Shown here in pieces: positions 18,087 to 27,643 of a DNA stretch of 64,000 nucleotides. The DNA is from Bacterioplanoides sp. SCSIO 12839 (lineage in GTDB: Bacteria; Pseudomonadota; Gammaproteobacteria; Pseudomonadales; Oceanobacteraceae): the NCBI RefSeq assembly GCF_024397975.1, contig NZ_CP073745.1:832501-896500 (forward strand), given 5' to 3'. Made by a program: the position numbers and the translations under genes. A model generated the notes under the pieces. The model was given only the letters and a program-made list of their open reading frames with translations. It ran no database searches and was not told where the DNA came from. Position 1 is the stretch's first letter. Each line of letters starts with the position of its first letter.

Positions 18087-20654
18087 ATGCGTTGTTTGCT
18101 GTTTACGCTGTTTTTTACTTTATCACTCAGCTTTGTCTCTGCTGCTCAGGCTGAGTCATTTGTGATTGAAGATATTCGTCTGGAAGGTCTGCAGCGTGTT
18201 TCGGCAGGAACCGTGTTTGAACGTTTCCCGATAAATGTTGGTGATCAGGTTGATAGTGCTCGCTTGGTGAATGCGTCAAAACGTTTGTTCAAATCCGGTT
18301 TGTTCAATGATGTTGAACTATTACGTGATGGTAAGGTTCTGATTGTGAAACTGGTGGAGCTACCGACCATTACTGGTATTGAGATTGAAGGTAACAAGGC
18401 CATTCAATCCGAAGCGCTATTGGATGGTCTGAAGCAGTCTGGTCTGGCTGAAGGTCTGGTGTTTAAGCGTTCTACACTGGAGCGTATCTCTCTGGAGCTG
18501 GAGCGTCAGTATGTCGGCCAGGGTCGTTACGATGCGTCTATTGAAACCGAAGTCGTGCGTTTGCCACGTAACCGGGTGTCTCTGAATATTCAGGTCGACG
18601 AAGGCAATGTTGCCACGATTGAGCACATCAATATCGTTGGCAACGAAGTTTTTTCCGATGAAGAGTTACTGAAACAATTTGAACTGCAAACCACCAACTT
18701 CTGGTCCTGGTATGCCAGTGATGATAAATACAGCCGTGAGAAACTGTCCGGTGATATGGAAACGCTGCGCTCCTATTATCTTGATCGTGGTTATATCCGC
18801 TTTAATATTGAATCCACTCAGGTGTCTATTTCGCCGGATAAAGATGGCGTTTACATCACGATTAATGTGACCGAAGGTGATATTTACAGCATTCGTGAGT
18901 TAAAACTGGCGGGTAATCTGGTCTTGGATGAGGAGGAGTTTACTCGTCTTTATCTGTTAAAGTCGGGTGATACGTTTTCCCGTCAACGCGTGACGTTTAG
19001 TAGTGATCTGATGAGTAAGCGTCTGGGTAACGACGGTTATACCTTCGCCAAGGTGGATGGCATTCCAAAAATTTACGACGAAGAAAAAGAAGTAGATCTG
19101 ACTTTCTTTGTGGAGCCGGGCAAGCGCACCTATGTTCGCAGCGTTAATTTTACCGGTAACCAGGGCACCAAAGACGAAGTGTTGCGTCGTGAAATGATCC
19201 AAATGGAAGGTGGTTGGGCCTCAACTGATAAAATCGATGCCGGTAAAACCCGATTAAACCAATTAGGTTTCTTTAAAACCGTCAATGTTGAAACGCCAGC
19301 GGTACCCGGTACTGATGACCTGATTGATGTGAACTACAACGTTGAAGAACAACTCAGCGGCAGCCTTAACTTCAACATCGGTTATGCCGGTAGCAGTGGT
19401 GCTATTTTAGGCGCAAGCATCAGCCAGAATAACTTTCTCGGCACGGGTAATCGCATGAGTCTGAGCTTGCAGAAAAACCGTACGGTTCAGTCTGCTAATT
19501 TTTCTTATACCAACCCTTATTACACCATTGATGGTGTTAGCCGTGGTTTCAGCTTATTCCATCGTGAAACTGATTTCAGTGAGCTGGGTACCTTGAGTGA
19601 TTACCAGACCAATGTGAAAGGCGGCAGCATGACGTTTGGTTATCCGATTTCGCATCGTCAGCGGGTTTCCTTATCAGTTGGTTACGACAATACCAAAATG
19701 TTTTTGGGCACAACGGTTCCGGCTGAGATTGAAGACTTTGTTGCCCGGGAAGGTGATGACTTTGATGAATATACACTGGGCCTGAACTGGCGTTACAACA
19801 ACCTGAACCGTGGCTTGTTCCCAACAGCGGGTACTGAACATCGTATTTCAGGTGATATTTCGGTTCCTGGTAGTGATCTGACCTATTACAAACTGGGTTA
19901 CAACGCTAACTATTATTTCCCAATTGCTGATGAGTGGTCGATTCGTTTGCGTACTGAATTAGGATACGGTAACGGTTATGGTGACGATGAAATGTTACCT
20001 TTCTTCAAAAACTTCCGTTCTGGTGGTATTGGCTCGGTTCGGGGTTATCGTGCTAACAGCTTAGGTCCGAAAGGTTTACCAGATTATACGCCGGTCGATT
20101 TAGTTCAGACCGACTCCGCAGGCAACCCCGTATTTGAGCTGGATGATTTAGGTCGTCCACTGGTGGACAGCAGTGCACCCGGCGTGATTTATACAACAGA
20201 CGTTGATGGGGCGGCGGTCAGCATCTCGAATCCAAATCGTTATCGACCTGTGTTTGCCACGAACAGTTCCGGCACGGTTGTAAAGGCACCACTGTTTCTC
20301 GAAGAAGAGCGTACCTTGGGCGGGAATATTCTTACTGAGGCCAGTGTTGAGCTGATTTATCCATTACCGTTTATTGAAGATCGCAGTTCCGTTCGTAGCC
20401 TGTTCTTCTTTGATGCTGGTAATGTCTTTACTGATCAGTGTTATGATCCACAAGACCCAGATGTACCTGAACTTTCAGATCACCCTTATTGTGATGAAGG
20501 TATTAATTTATCGGATATCCGCACTAGTGTTGGGGCAGGCCTGACATGGATTACCGCGATTGGACCATTAACCTTTACCTATTCAATCCCACTGAATGAA
20601 CAGGATGGTGATGACACCGAAGGGTTCGAGTTCTCGTTGGGACAAGTGTTTTAA
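18087..20654 (+). CDS. bamA: Outer-membrane protein assembly factor BamA
   Basis: An 855-residue Omp85 protein, the core of the BAM complex that inserts beta-barrels. A signal peptide (MRCLLFTLFFTLSLSFVSAAQA) is followed by five POTRA domains (about 24-425) and the 16-strand barrel. The conserved VRGY of loop 6 lies near residue 650, and the C-terminal barrel signature ends FSLGQVF with terminal Phe. It is about 45 residues longer than E. coli BamA. Much of the excess lies in the loop-6 region, an acidic and Ser/Pro-containing stretch after SLGPKGLPDYTP, before the conserved GGN. Spacing of 27 bases from rseP fits one operon. Confidence 0.97.
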   Translation: MRCLLFTLFFTLSLSFVSAAQAESFVIEDIRLEGLQRVSAGTVFERFPINVGDQVDSARLVNASKRLFKSGLFNDVELLRDGKVLIVKLVELPTITGIEIEGNKAIQSEALLDGLKQSGLAEGLVFKRSTLERISLELERQYVGQGRYDASIETEVVRLPRNRVSLNIQVDEGNVATIEHINIVGNEVFSDEELLKQFELQTTNFWSWYASDDKYSREKLSGDMETLRSYYLDRGYIRFNIESTQVSISPDKDGVYITINVTEGDIYSIRELKLAGNLVLDEEEFTRLYLLKSGDTFSRQRVTFSSDLMSKRLGNDGYTFAKVDGIPKIYDEEKEVDLTFFVEPGKRTYVRSVNFTGNQGTKDEVLRREMIQMEGGWASTDKIDAGKTRLNQLGFFKTVNVETPAVPGTDDLIDVNYNVEEQLSGSLNFNIGYAGSSGAILGASISQNNFLGTGNRMSLSLQKNRTVQSANFSYTNPYYTIDGVSRGFSLFHRETDFSELGTLSDYQTNVKGGSMTFGYPISHRQRVSLSVGYDNTKMFLGTTVPAEIEDFVAREGDDFDEYTLGLNWRYNNLNRGLFPTAGTEHRISGDISVPGSDLTYYKLGYNANYYFPIADEWSIRLRTELGYGNGYGDDEMLPFFKNFRSGGIGSVRGYRANSLGPKGLPDYTPVDLVQTDSAGNPVFELDDLGRPLVDSSAPGVIYTTDVDGAAVSISNPNRYRPVFATNSSGTVVKAPLFLEEERTLGGNILTEASVELIYPLPFIEDRSSVRSLFFFDAGNVFTDQCYDPQDPDVPELSDHPYCDEGINLSDIRTSVGAGLTWITAIGPLTFTYSIPLNEQDGDDTEGFEFSLGQVF

Positions 20655-20699
20655 CCCCTGAATTTTATAAGTAACAAAAAACAATTAAGGAGCATGAGG

Positions 20700-21197
20700 A
20701 TGCGCTGGATTTTAGCAATGGCAGCAACGCTGCTGATGAACGCAGCAATGGCAGAAGGTAGTAAGGTTGCTGTCGTCGATATGGAACGGGCTCTGTTTTT
20801 ATCGGAAGCGGCAAAAACGTCCATCAAACAATTTGAAGCGGATAACAAGGCCGATATTGAAAAGCTGAAAGGCCTGGAAAAAGCCTTGCGTGATTTACAG
20901 GAACAGGTCCAGAAAAATGCAGACGTGATGAGCGATGAAGAGCGTCGTAATTCTGCTAATGATTTTGAAGAAAAAAAGGCCGAGTTCCAGTTTTTTGCCA
21001 AGAAGCTGCAGCAAATGGAACAAAAATGGAAGAGAGAATTTTTCCAAGCACAATTGCCTGAACTTGAAAAGTTGCTTAAAGCAATCATCGACGAAGCTCA
21101 GTATGATGTGGTCTTACAATCCGGTGCAGCGATCTATGTGTCGCCAAAAGCGGATATTACTAAGTTGTTGTTGGAACGCCTGAATGCCAAGCAATAA
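20700..21197 (+). CDS. skp: Periplasmic chaperone Skp/OmpH family
   Basis: About 165 residues, a trimeric chaperone that carries outer-membrane proteins across the periplasm to BamA. A signal peptide (MRWILAMAATLLMNAAMA) is followed by SKVAVVDMERALF and a long coiled coil rich in Lys, Glu and Gln. I prefer ATG 20700 because AAGGAG ends eight bases upstream; the ATG at 20694 is only one base past the Shine-Dalgarno. Position between bamA and lpxD is canonical. Confidence 0.93.
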   Translation: MRWILAMAATLLMNAAMAEGSKVAVVDMERALFLSEAAKTSIKQFEADNKADIEKLKGLEKALRDLQEQVQKNADVMSDEERRNSANDFEEKKAEFQFFAKKLQQMEQKWKREFFQAQLPELEKLLKAIIDEAQYDVVLQSGAAIYVSPKADITKLLLERLNAKQ

Positions 21198-21209
21198 TTG
21201 GATATCGGT

Positions 21210-22232
21210 ATGAAAATAACACTGGGTGAATTAGCGACAAAGCTGGGCCTCACTCTGAAGGGTGAAGCCGGCACAATGATAACGGGCCTGAATACGCTGA
21301 AAGAAGCACAGGTAGGTGAGATCAGTTTTCTGGCCAACCCTAGCTATCAAAGTCAGCTGGCTGAAAGTCAGGCGTCTGCTGTAATCGTTGCTGAAGATCA
21401 GGCAGAACTGGTAACCAGCAGCGCATTAATTTCGGCGAATCCGTATCTGAGTTTTGCTCAGGCAAGCCAGTTATTTAATAACCGGCCGGCATTTTCTGCG
21501 GGTATTCATGAGACTGCCGTTATCGCCGATACGGCTGTGATTGCTGACGGCGTTTCTGTTGGTGCCAATGCTGTTATTGGGGAGCATTGCCAGATTGCCA
21601 GTGGCACAGAAATTGGTGCCTCAACGGTTGTTTCTGACCATTGTGTAATTGGTGAAAGTTGTCAGCTAAACCCAAATGTCACTCTGTACCACAACGTGGT
21701 ATTGGGTGATCGGGTTACGATTCACTCTGGTGCTGTTATTGGTGCTGATGGCTTTGGTTTTGCGCCTGATCAGGGCAAGTGGCATAAAATTTGTCAGCTC
21801 GGTGGCGTCAGAATTGGTAACGATGTTGAGATTGGTGCAAATACCACAGTAGATCGTGGTGCATTGGATGACACCGTGATCGAAGATGATGTGATTATTG
21901 ATAATCTGGTTCAGATTGCTCACAACGTTCGTGTTGGTAAAGGCTCGGCGATTGCTGGTTGTGCCGGTATCGCTGGCAGTACAACGGTGGGGCAGTATTG
22001 CACCGTAGCCGGTGGCGCAGGTCTGGCAGGACACCTGAACATTACCGACGGTGTCCATATCGGGCCAATGGCTCTGATCAGTAAATCTATTACTGAAAAA
22101 GGGGCTTATGGCTCGGGTACGGCACAAATGCCAATGAAAGAATGGCGCCGTAGTGCGACTCGTTTCCGACAACTGGATTCCATGGCGAAACGCCTGCAAC
22201 AGTTAGAAAAGATCCAGAAAGGTGAAGTTTGA
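21210..22232 (+). CDS. lpxD: UDP-3-O-(3-hydroxyacyl)glucosamine N-acyltransferase
   Basis: A 340-residue enzyme, the third step of lipid A synthesis: transfer of a 3-hydroxyacyl chain from ACP to the 2-amino group of the UDP-sugar. It has an N-terminal uridine-binding domain ([14 protein letters not shown]) and a long left-handed beta-helix of hexapeptide repeats, including [19 protein letters not shown] and the catalytic-His region [14 protein letters not shown]. Start ATG 21210; the in-frame TTG 21198 is less likely. Confidence 0.96.
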   Translation: MKITLGELATKLGLTLKGEAGTMITGLNTLKEAQVGEISFLANPSYQSQLAESQASAVIVAEDQAELVTSSALISANPYLSFAQASQLFNNRPAFSAGIHETAVIADTAVIADGVSVGANAVIGEHCQIASGTEIGASTVVSDHCVIGESCQLNPNVTLYHNVVLGDRVTIHSGAVIGADGFGFAPDQGKWHKICQLGGVRIGNDVEIGANTTVDRGALDDTVIEDDVIIDNLVQIAHNVRVGKGSAIAGCAGIAGSTTVGQYCTVAGGAGLAGHLNITDGVHIGPMALISKSITEKGAYGSGTAQMPMKEWRRSATRFRQLDSMAKRLQQLEKIQKGEV

Positions 22233-22696
22233 TGTCCTTGTATAACATTCAACAAATTCAGGAATTTTTGCCACATCGTTATCCATTCCTGTTGGTTGAT
22301 CGTGTTAAAGAAGTAAATTTAGAAGCTGAGGATGGGGAAACCATTCGTGCTCTGAAAAATGTCACCATTAATGAAGATTTCTTTAATGGTCATTTCCCTG
22401 GCCACCCGATTATGCCTGGCGTATTGACCCTTGAAGCAATGGCACAAGCCGCTGGTATTCTGGGTTTAACCATGATGGGCCCGGAATACGCAAAAAATAC
22501 GCTGTATTATTTTGCCAGTGCCGATAATGTTCGTTTTAAACAACCCATTGTACCTGGCGACCAGGTGACTCTGGAAGCCAGACATATTAGCCATCGCCGT
22601 GGCATATGGAAGTTTGCGTGCCGCGCCCTTGTAGATGAAAAAGTCGTTTGCTCAGCAGATATCGTCTGTGCTGAACGACATCTGGAGCAAGCATGA
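22232..22696 (+). CDS. fabZ: 3-hydroxyacyl-[ACP] dehydratase FabZ
   Basis: A 154-residue hotdog-fold dehydratase of fatty-acid elongation. The catalytic segment [19 protein letters not shown] carries the active His and, further on, the Glu. Its ATG shares one base with the lpxD stop (TGATG), and its stop overlaps lpxA by four bases. Placement in the lipid A block balances fatty-acid and LPS synthesis, since both use 3-hydroxyacyl-ACP. Confidence 0.97.
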   Translation: MSLYNIQQIQEFLPHRYPFLLVDRVKEVNLEAEDGETIRALKNVTINEDFFNGHFPGHPIMPGVLTLEAMAQAAGILGLTMMGPEYAKNTLYYFASADNVRFKQPIVPGDQVTLEARHISHRRGIWKFACRALVDEKVVCSADIVCAERHLEQA

Positions 22697-23463
22697 TTGA
22701 CCCTAGAGCAATCGTAGACCCTTCTGCCACTATTGCCGATAACGTTGAAATTGGCCCATTTTCTATTGTGGGTCCTGATGTTGAGATTGGTGAAGGAACG
22801 GTTATTGGCCCGCACGTTGTTGTACGTGGGCCAACTAAAATCGGAAAAAATAATAAGATTTTCCAATTCGCCAGTATTGGTGAAGAGTGCCAGGATAAAA
22901 AATACGCAGGTGAACCCACCACGTTATCGATCGGTGATAACAATATTATTCGCGAAGCCTGTACTTTTCACCGCGGTACCATTCAGGATGCAGGCCATAC
23001 AGAAGTTGGCAGTAATAACCTGTTTATGGTCAACGTGCATGTTGCCCACGATGCCATTATTGGTAACAACTGCATTCTCGCCAATGATACTAACATCGCA
23101 GGTCACGTAAAAATTGGTGATTATGCCATTCTGGGTGGTGCCACTCAGGTGCATCAATTCTGTCATATTGGTGCGCATTCGATGTGTGGCACCGGCAGTG
23201 TTGTGCTGAAAGATATTCCGGCGTATTTAATGACGCAGGGTTATCCGGTAAAACCGCATGGCATTAATGTTGAGGGTCTGAAGCGTCGCGGTTTCAGTAA
23301 AGAGAACATTAACCACCTGCGTGCGGCTTATAAAACCTTGTACCGTCAGGGCCTGACGCTAAAAGAAGCTCTTGAACAGCTTGAGCCTGCAGCTCAGCAA
23401 GATGAAGCCGTTAAGGTTTTATTTGATAGCATCCAGGCTGGTAATCGCGGCATTATCCGCTAA
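22693..23463 (+). CDS. lpxA: UDP-N-acetylglucosamine O-acyltransferase
   Basis: A 256-residue trimeric hexapeptide-repeat protein, the first step of lipid A synthesis. It starts [12 protein letters not shown] and has the catalytic His in [15 protein letters not shown] (E. coli His125 region) and the C-terminal helical domain with [20 protein letters not shown]. Overlaps fabZ by four bases. Confidence 0.97.
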   Translation: MIDPRAIVDPSATIADNVEIGPFSIVGPDVEIGEGTVIGPHVVVRGPTKIGKNNKIFQFASIGEECQDKKYAGEPTTLSIGDNNIIREACTFHRGTIQDAGHTEVGSNNLFMVNVHVAHDAIIGNNCILANDTNIAGHVKIGDYAILGGATQVHQFCHIGAHSMCGTGSVVLKDIPAYLMTQGYPVKPHGINVEGLKRRGFSKENINHLRAAYKTLYRQGLTLKEALEQLEPAAQQDEAVKVLFDSIQAGNRGIIR

Positions 23464-23486
23464 CTTTCCAATAAAACAGACTACTT

Positions 23487-24620
23487 ATGCGCATAGCCAT
23501 TGTTGCGGGCGAAACCTCGGGCGATATGCTCGGGGCAGGCCTGATCGAGCAATTAAAACACCGTTATCCCCATGCTACGTTTGAAGGCATTGGTGGACCG
23601 CTGATGATGCAGCATGGCTTTAACAGCCTGGTACCGATGGAACGTTTGTCGGTGATGGGGCTGGTGGAAGTTTTAGGCCGTTTATTCGAATTATTAAAGG
23701 TACGCCGTGATTTAATTAAACGCTGGCGCGCCAATCCACCTGATGTATTTATTGGTATTGATGCGCCGGATTTTAATTTAACGTTAGAGCAAAAGTTGCG
23801 TGAATCGGGTATTAAAACGGCTCACTACGTTAGCCCTTCTGTCTGGGCGTGGCGACAAAAGCGCGTATTAAAAATTGCTAAAGCCGTTGATTTAATGCTG
23901 ACGCTATTTCCGTTTGAAGCCAGATTTTATCAAGAGCATGATGTGCCGGTTAAGTTCGTTGGCCATCACCTGGCGGATAAAATTGCATTAGAAACACCGG
24001 CTTCTCCTGCACGTCAACAGTTGGGTTTAGATACAGACCGTCAGGTCGTATGTTTAATGCCCGGCAGCCGGGGCAGTGAGGTGGAACGTCTGGGTGAGGT
24101 GTTTTTAAAAACTGCCGAACTCATGCAGCAGAAGCGCACCGATCTGCAATTTATTATTCCGGCAGCGAGTGTCGACCGTCGTAATCAGATTGAGTCTTTG
24201 TTAGCTCAATACCCGGGTCATTTGCCGATTAAAGTGATTCTGGGTCAGTCTCAAACCTGTATGACCGCAGCTGATACTATTTTGTTAGCTTCGGGTACCG
24301 CCACATTAGAAGCCATGCTGTTGAAAAAGCCGATGGTGGTGAGTTATATCGTGGCGCCATTGACGTACAAAATTCTCAAACGTCTGGTCACCCAACCGTA
24401 TATTTCCTTGCCTAATTTGTTGGCCAGTCGTGAACTGGTGCCCGAATTTATTCAGCACGAAGCAACGCCAGAAAATCTGTCTGAGGCTTTACTGGCACGT
24501 TTAGAAGACAGTGACGATATGCATCAGTTGCATGAAACTTTCTTATTTATTCACCGCCAGCTGAAGCGAAATGCTGACGACGAAGCGGCCGCCGCGATTG
24601 CCGAGCTGATCGAATCATGA
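23487..24620 (+). CDS. lpxB: Lipid A disaccharide synthase
   Basis: A 377-residue GT19 glycosyltransferase joining UDP-2,3-diacylglucosamine and lipid X. N-terminal [14 protein letters not shown] is the family signature, with [12 protein letters not shown] and the C-terminal [20 protein letters not shown] also conserved. Stop overlaps the start of rnhB by four bases. Confidence 0.97.
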   Translation: MRIAIVAGETSGDMLGAGLIEQLKHRYPHATFEGIGGPLMMQHGFNSLVPMERLSVMGLVEVLGRLFELLKVRRDLIKRWRANPPDVFIGIDAPDFNLTLEQKLRESGIKTAHYVSPSVWAWRQKRVLKIAKAVDLMLTLFPFEARFYQEHDVPVKFVGHHLADKIALETPASPARQQLGLDTDRQVVCLMPGSRGSEVERLGEVFLKTAELMQQKRTDLQFIIPAASVDRRNQIESLLAQYPGHLPIKVILGQSQTCMTAADTILLASGTATLEAMLLKKPMVVSYIVAPLTYKILKRLVTQPYISLPNLLASRELVPEFIQHEATPENLSEALLARLEDSDDMHQLHETFLFIHRQLKRNADDEAAAAIAELIES

Positions 24621-25240
24621 GTGACGCTGACGCATCTCCGACAGTACAAACCGATATTGAACAGCAACTGCTGGATAATTCTGTGGTGTACTGTGGGGTA
24701 GACGAAGCGGGAGCAGGGCCGCTGTGTGGTGATGTTGTCGCTGCGGCGGTGATTCTTGATCCGGATCAGCCGATACCGGAATTAACCGACTCTAAAAAGC
24801 TCACGGAAAAAAAGCGCGAACGCTTGTTTGATGAAATTCGTGAGAAAGCCATCGACTACTGCATCGCTCGTGCAACGGTAGAAGAAATTGATCGCATCAA
24901 TATTCTCAATGCCCGTATGTTAGCCATGAGTCGTGCTATTGATGGCCTACAGGAAAATTGCCAACATGCATTAATTGATGGCAATAAACTGCCTGAATTA
25001 ACAATGGATGCCACCGCCATTATTAAAGGCGATGCTCTGGTGGCGGCAATTTCTGCAGCGTCGGTATTAGCAAAAGTGCAGCGTGATCGCGAAATGATTA
25101 AGCTCGATGCACTTTATCCTGAGTATGGCTTTGCTAAACACAAAGGTTATGGCACCAAAGCTCATCTGGAAGCACTGGCTGAGCATGGCCCGTGTGAGAT
25201 TCACCGCCGCTCTTATGCACCGGTGAAAAAACTTCTCTGA
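24617..25240 (+). CDS. rnhB: Ribonuclease HII
   Basis: A 207-residue enzyme that nicks at ribonucleotides in DNA. The [17 protein letters not shown] motif carries the first catalytic Asp-Glu pair; further acidic residues lie in HALIDGNK and AKVQRDREM. It has a slightly longer polar N-terminus than E. coli RnhB. It ends the lipid A block. In many gammaproteobacteria dnaE follows, but here the next gene is an opposite-strand acyltransferase. Confidence 0.96.
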   Translation: MSDADASPTVQTDIEQQLLDNSVVYCGVDEAGAGPLCGDVVAAAVILDPDQPIPELTDSKKLTEKKRERLFDEIREKAIDYCIARATVEEIDRINILNARMLAMSRAIDGLQENCQHALIDGNKLPELTMDATAIIKGDALVAAISAASVLAKVQRDREMIKLDALYPEYGFAKHKGYGTKAHLEALAEHGPCEIHRRSYAPVKKLL

Positions 25241-25268
25241 TTTTCTTTTCTATCGTGGTTTAAAATAA

Positions 25269-25285
25269 GAGCGCAATCAGCGCTC
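25269..25285. terminator. Candidate bidirectional terminator after rnhB
   Basis: GAGCGC-AATCA-GCGCTC lies between the convergent rnhB and acyltransferase genes. The minus strand has TCTTATTTTAAACC after it, the plus strand CATTATTTACC, so termination strength is moderate at best. Confidence 0.5.
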
Positions 25286-25287
25286 CA

Positions 25288-26115
25288 TTATTTACCTATA
25301 AACTTCTCTTTCTGTTGATAAACCCGACCACGTAACAGCTCTCGAATAGCTTTGGGGGTATCACACATCAGAATCTCTTCTGCTTCAATACGTTCACCAA
25401 AACCAATGTGAATAGTGGAATTGTTCTTTTTCAGAAATTCAGCGGGGATTCGTAAGGTTCTTAGTGCCGGGTGTACTTTTCCTAACAGATGAAAGCTGCG
25501 GCTGTTTTGTCCATGGAAATACACCGGAATCACAGGCACCTGCGCGTTTTTAATTAACCGCATACTGGACAGTGACCAATCACAATCCTGAATACCATGC
25601 TGGCCTTTATACCAGGTGGATACTTCGCCTGCCGGGAATATTCCCAACCCAAACCCTTGTTCAAGTTGAGCCATGGATTTTTTCGCACCTCCCATACGTT
25701 TTGAGCCACTTTCACCTTTTGGAGTGTAGTTTTCGAAGGGATTTACTGTAATAAAAAGATCGGCTATCGGAGCAAAGTAGCTCAGCAAAAAATTGGCGAC
25801 GACACGGAAGTCTTTGCGTTTACGGCCAATGATCAAAAGCAGAATGATGCCATCCAGAAACCCAAAGGGATGATTAGAAACCGTGATAAAAGGGCCTTCT
25901 GACGGAATAGAGCGCTCCAGTGCGTCGAGATCGTAGTCCAGTTCAATGTTGAGGTAATTGAGGCAATCTTCAATCATGTCGATGCCTTCTTTTTGGTTCA
26001 GTTGTGCATAAATACGATCCAGCGTGGGGGCTTTTAACAGACGCATCAGAAGGTTCAGCTTTCGTGGCGACAATTGGGTCGCTTTCATCAGGCCCTGACG
26101 ATCAAACAACTGCAT
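25288..26115 (-). CDS. Lysophospholipid acyltransferase family protein (PlsC-like)
   Basis: A 275-residue acyltransferase. The catalytic box is VSNHPFGFLDGIILL near residue 81, the HPFG-x-x-D variant seen in the OlsA/hemolysin-related subgroup (COG3176-like) rather than classical PlsC. The second block FPAGEVSTWYKG and the third VIPVYFHGQNSR follow. There is no clear transmembrane helix, so it is probably membrane-peripheral. The acceptor lipid is unknown; ornithine-lipid or phospholipid acylation are both possible. Start ATG 26115, divergent from the flavoprotein at 26208. Confidence 0.82.
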   Translation of the reverse strand: MQLFDRQGLMKATQLSPRKLNLLMRLLKAPTLDRIYAQLNQKEGIDMIEDCLNYLNIELDYDLDALERSIPSEGPFITVSNHPFGFLDGIILLLIIGRKRKDFRVVANFLLSYFAPIADLFITVNPFENYTPKGESGSKRMGGAKKSMAQLEQGFGLGIFPAGEVSTWYKGQHGIQDCDWSLSSMRLIKNAQVPVIPVYFHGQNSRSFHLLGKVHPALRTLRIPAEFLKKNNSTIHIGFGERIEAEEILMCDTPKAIRELLRGRVYQQKEKFIGK

Positions 26116-26207
26116 TTTCGACTCTCTTGGTTAACGCTTGGACGGTTATAACTGTGGCATAATAACAGCCTCAGATTCACCCTTTAAGAACAAAGTGTAA
26201 CGGCCAA

Positions 26208-27413
26208 ATGCTGCAGAAATACGAAGTTGTGATCATTGGTGCCGGTGCGGCCGGATTAATGTGTGCCGCCGAGGCGGGCAAGCGAGGCCGGAACGTCCTG
26301 GTATTGGATCATGCCAATAAAGCAGGCAAAAAAATTCTGATGTCAGGCGGCGGCCGCTGTAACTTCACCAACTATTATGTTGAGCCTGACCGGTATCTGT
26401 CGCACAACCCACATTTCTGTAAATCTGCCCTGAGTCGTTATACCCAGTGGGACTTTATTGCACTGGTTGATAAACATGGCATCCCTTACCACGAGAAAAA
26501 AGACGGCCAGCTGTTTTGTGACAATAAGGCCAGCGATATTCTCAATATGTTATTGGATGAGTGTGAACAGGCGGGGGCCAGCATTCAGCTGAAAACCGCC
26601 ATCGAACAAATTGAAGCACTGGCAGACAATGAAGAAGGGCTGCGTTATCAGCTCCTGACATCGTCTGGTAAGGTTCAGTGCCAGTCATTGGTGATAGCGA
26701 CTGGTGGGCCATCGATTCCCACCTTGGGAGCCACCGGTTTTGGCTACGATATTGCCCGGCAATTTGGTCTAAAGGTCTATCCAACTCGTGCTGGCCTGGT
26801 GCCTTTTATGCTTACCGATCATACGAAGGCTTTATGTGAAGCCTTATCGGGCACATCGGTTAACGTCAGTGTAAGCTGCAATGATAAGAACTTTAACGAT
26901 GACTTGTTGTTTACTCACAGAGGGTTAAGTGGTCCGGCGATTCTGCAAATCTCTTCTTATTGGCAGGAAGGGGATGAGCTCGATATCGACTTATTGCCAT
27001 CGTTTAACCTGGCAGAACGCCTGCGTGAACAACAGCACCAGCGTCCTAAAGTTAGCTTAAAGAATTGGTTAGCTGAGCATTTCACTCAGAAATTTGCCGA
27101 GTTATGGCTGGAGCAACATCACCCGCAATGGTTGGGTTATTCGCTGGCGCAGTTGAGTGGGGATGATATGGATGCCATTGCCAATCGTATTCACCAATGG
27201 CGAGTGAAGCCCTCTGGCACCGAAGGTTATCGTACCGCCGAAGTTGCGCTGGGCGGTGTTGATACCGATGAAGTCTCGTCGAAAACCCTGGAAGTGAAGT
27301 CTCAACCCGGGCTGTATTTTATCGGTGAGGTACTGGATGTCACCGGACACCTTGGAGGCTTTAACTTTCAGTGGGCCTGGGCCAGTGCTGTTGCTGCGGC
27401 CGAGCAGGTGTAA
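26208..27413 (+). CDS. HI0933-family NAD(P)/FAD-dependent flavoprotein (YhiN/BaiN-like)
   Basis: A 401-residue flavoprotein. The N-terminal dinucleotide fold VVIIGAGAAGLMCAAEAGKRG and the family-specific KILMSGGGRCNFTN are present. A second FAD contact is at the C-terminus, GLYFIGEVLDVTGHLGGFNFQWAWASG-like. YhiN-type proteins are widespread single genes of poorly defined reductase function. Start ATG 26208. Confidence 0.9.
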   Translation: MLQKYEVVIIGAGAAGLMCAAEAGKRGRNVLVLDHANKAGKKILMSGGGRCNFTNYYVEPDRYLSHNPHFCKSALSRYTQWDFIALVDKHGIPYHEKKDGQLFCDNKASDILNMLLDECEQAGASIQLKTAIEQIEALADNEEGLRYQLLTSSGKVQCQSLVIATGGPSIPTLGATGFGYDIARQFGLKVYPTRAGLVPFMLTDHTKALCEALSGTSVNVSVSCNDKNFNDDLLFTHRGLSGPAILQISSYWQEGDELDIDLLPSFNLAERLREQQHQRPKVSLKNWLAEHFTQKFAELWLEQHHPQWLGYSLAQLSGDDMDAIANRIHQWRVKPSGTEGYRTAEVALGGVDTDEVSSKTLEVKSQPGLYFIGEVLDVTGHLGGFNFQWAWASAVAAAEQV

Positions 27414-27643
27414 CTCTACTCGCAGGTGCTCTGGCAAAGCCGACAATTGGGCTGATGAACTTTATTGAGGCAAATCAACAAGTTAATCAGTGCTCTGGTG
27501 CCAAGCATAGCGGTGACCCTGTAGCAGACAAAAAAATATAAGAATAACCCAGTAGAATCATTGGTCTTTGCTAGGCTTAAAGGACTAGAACGCCTCTGGA
27601 ATATTCAGCGGCACTTCACATAGTCTCAAGCGGATACCGAATT

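Noticed and set aside
27414-27643. Sigma-28 promoter in front of the NIT chemoreceptor
   Set aside because: TTAAAG is present but no GCCGATAA-like -10 at about 15 bases; the spacing fails.
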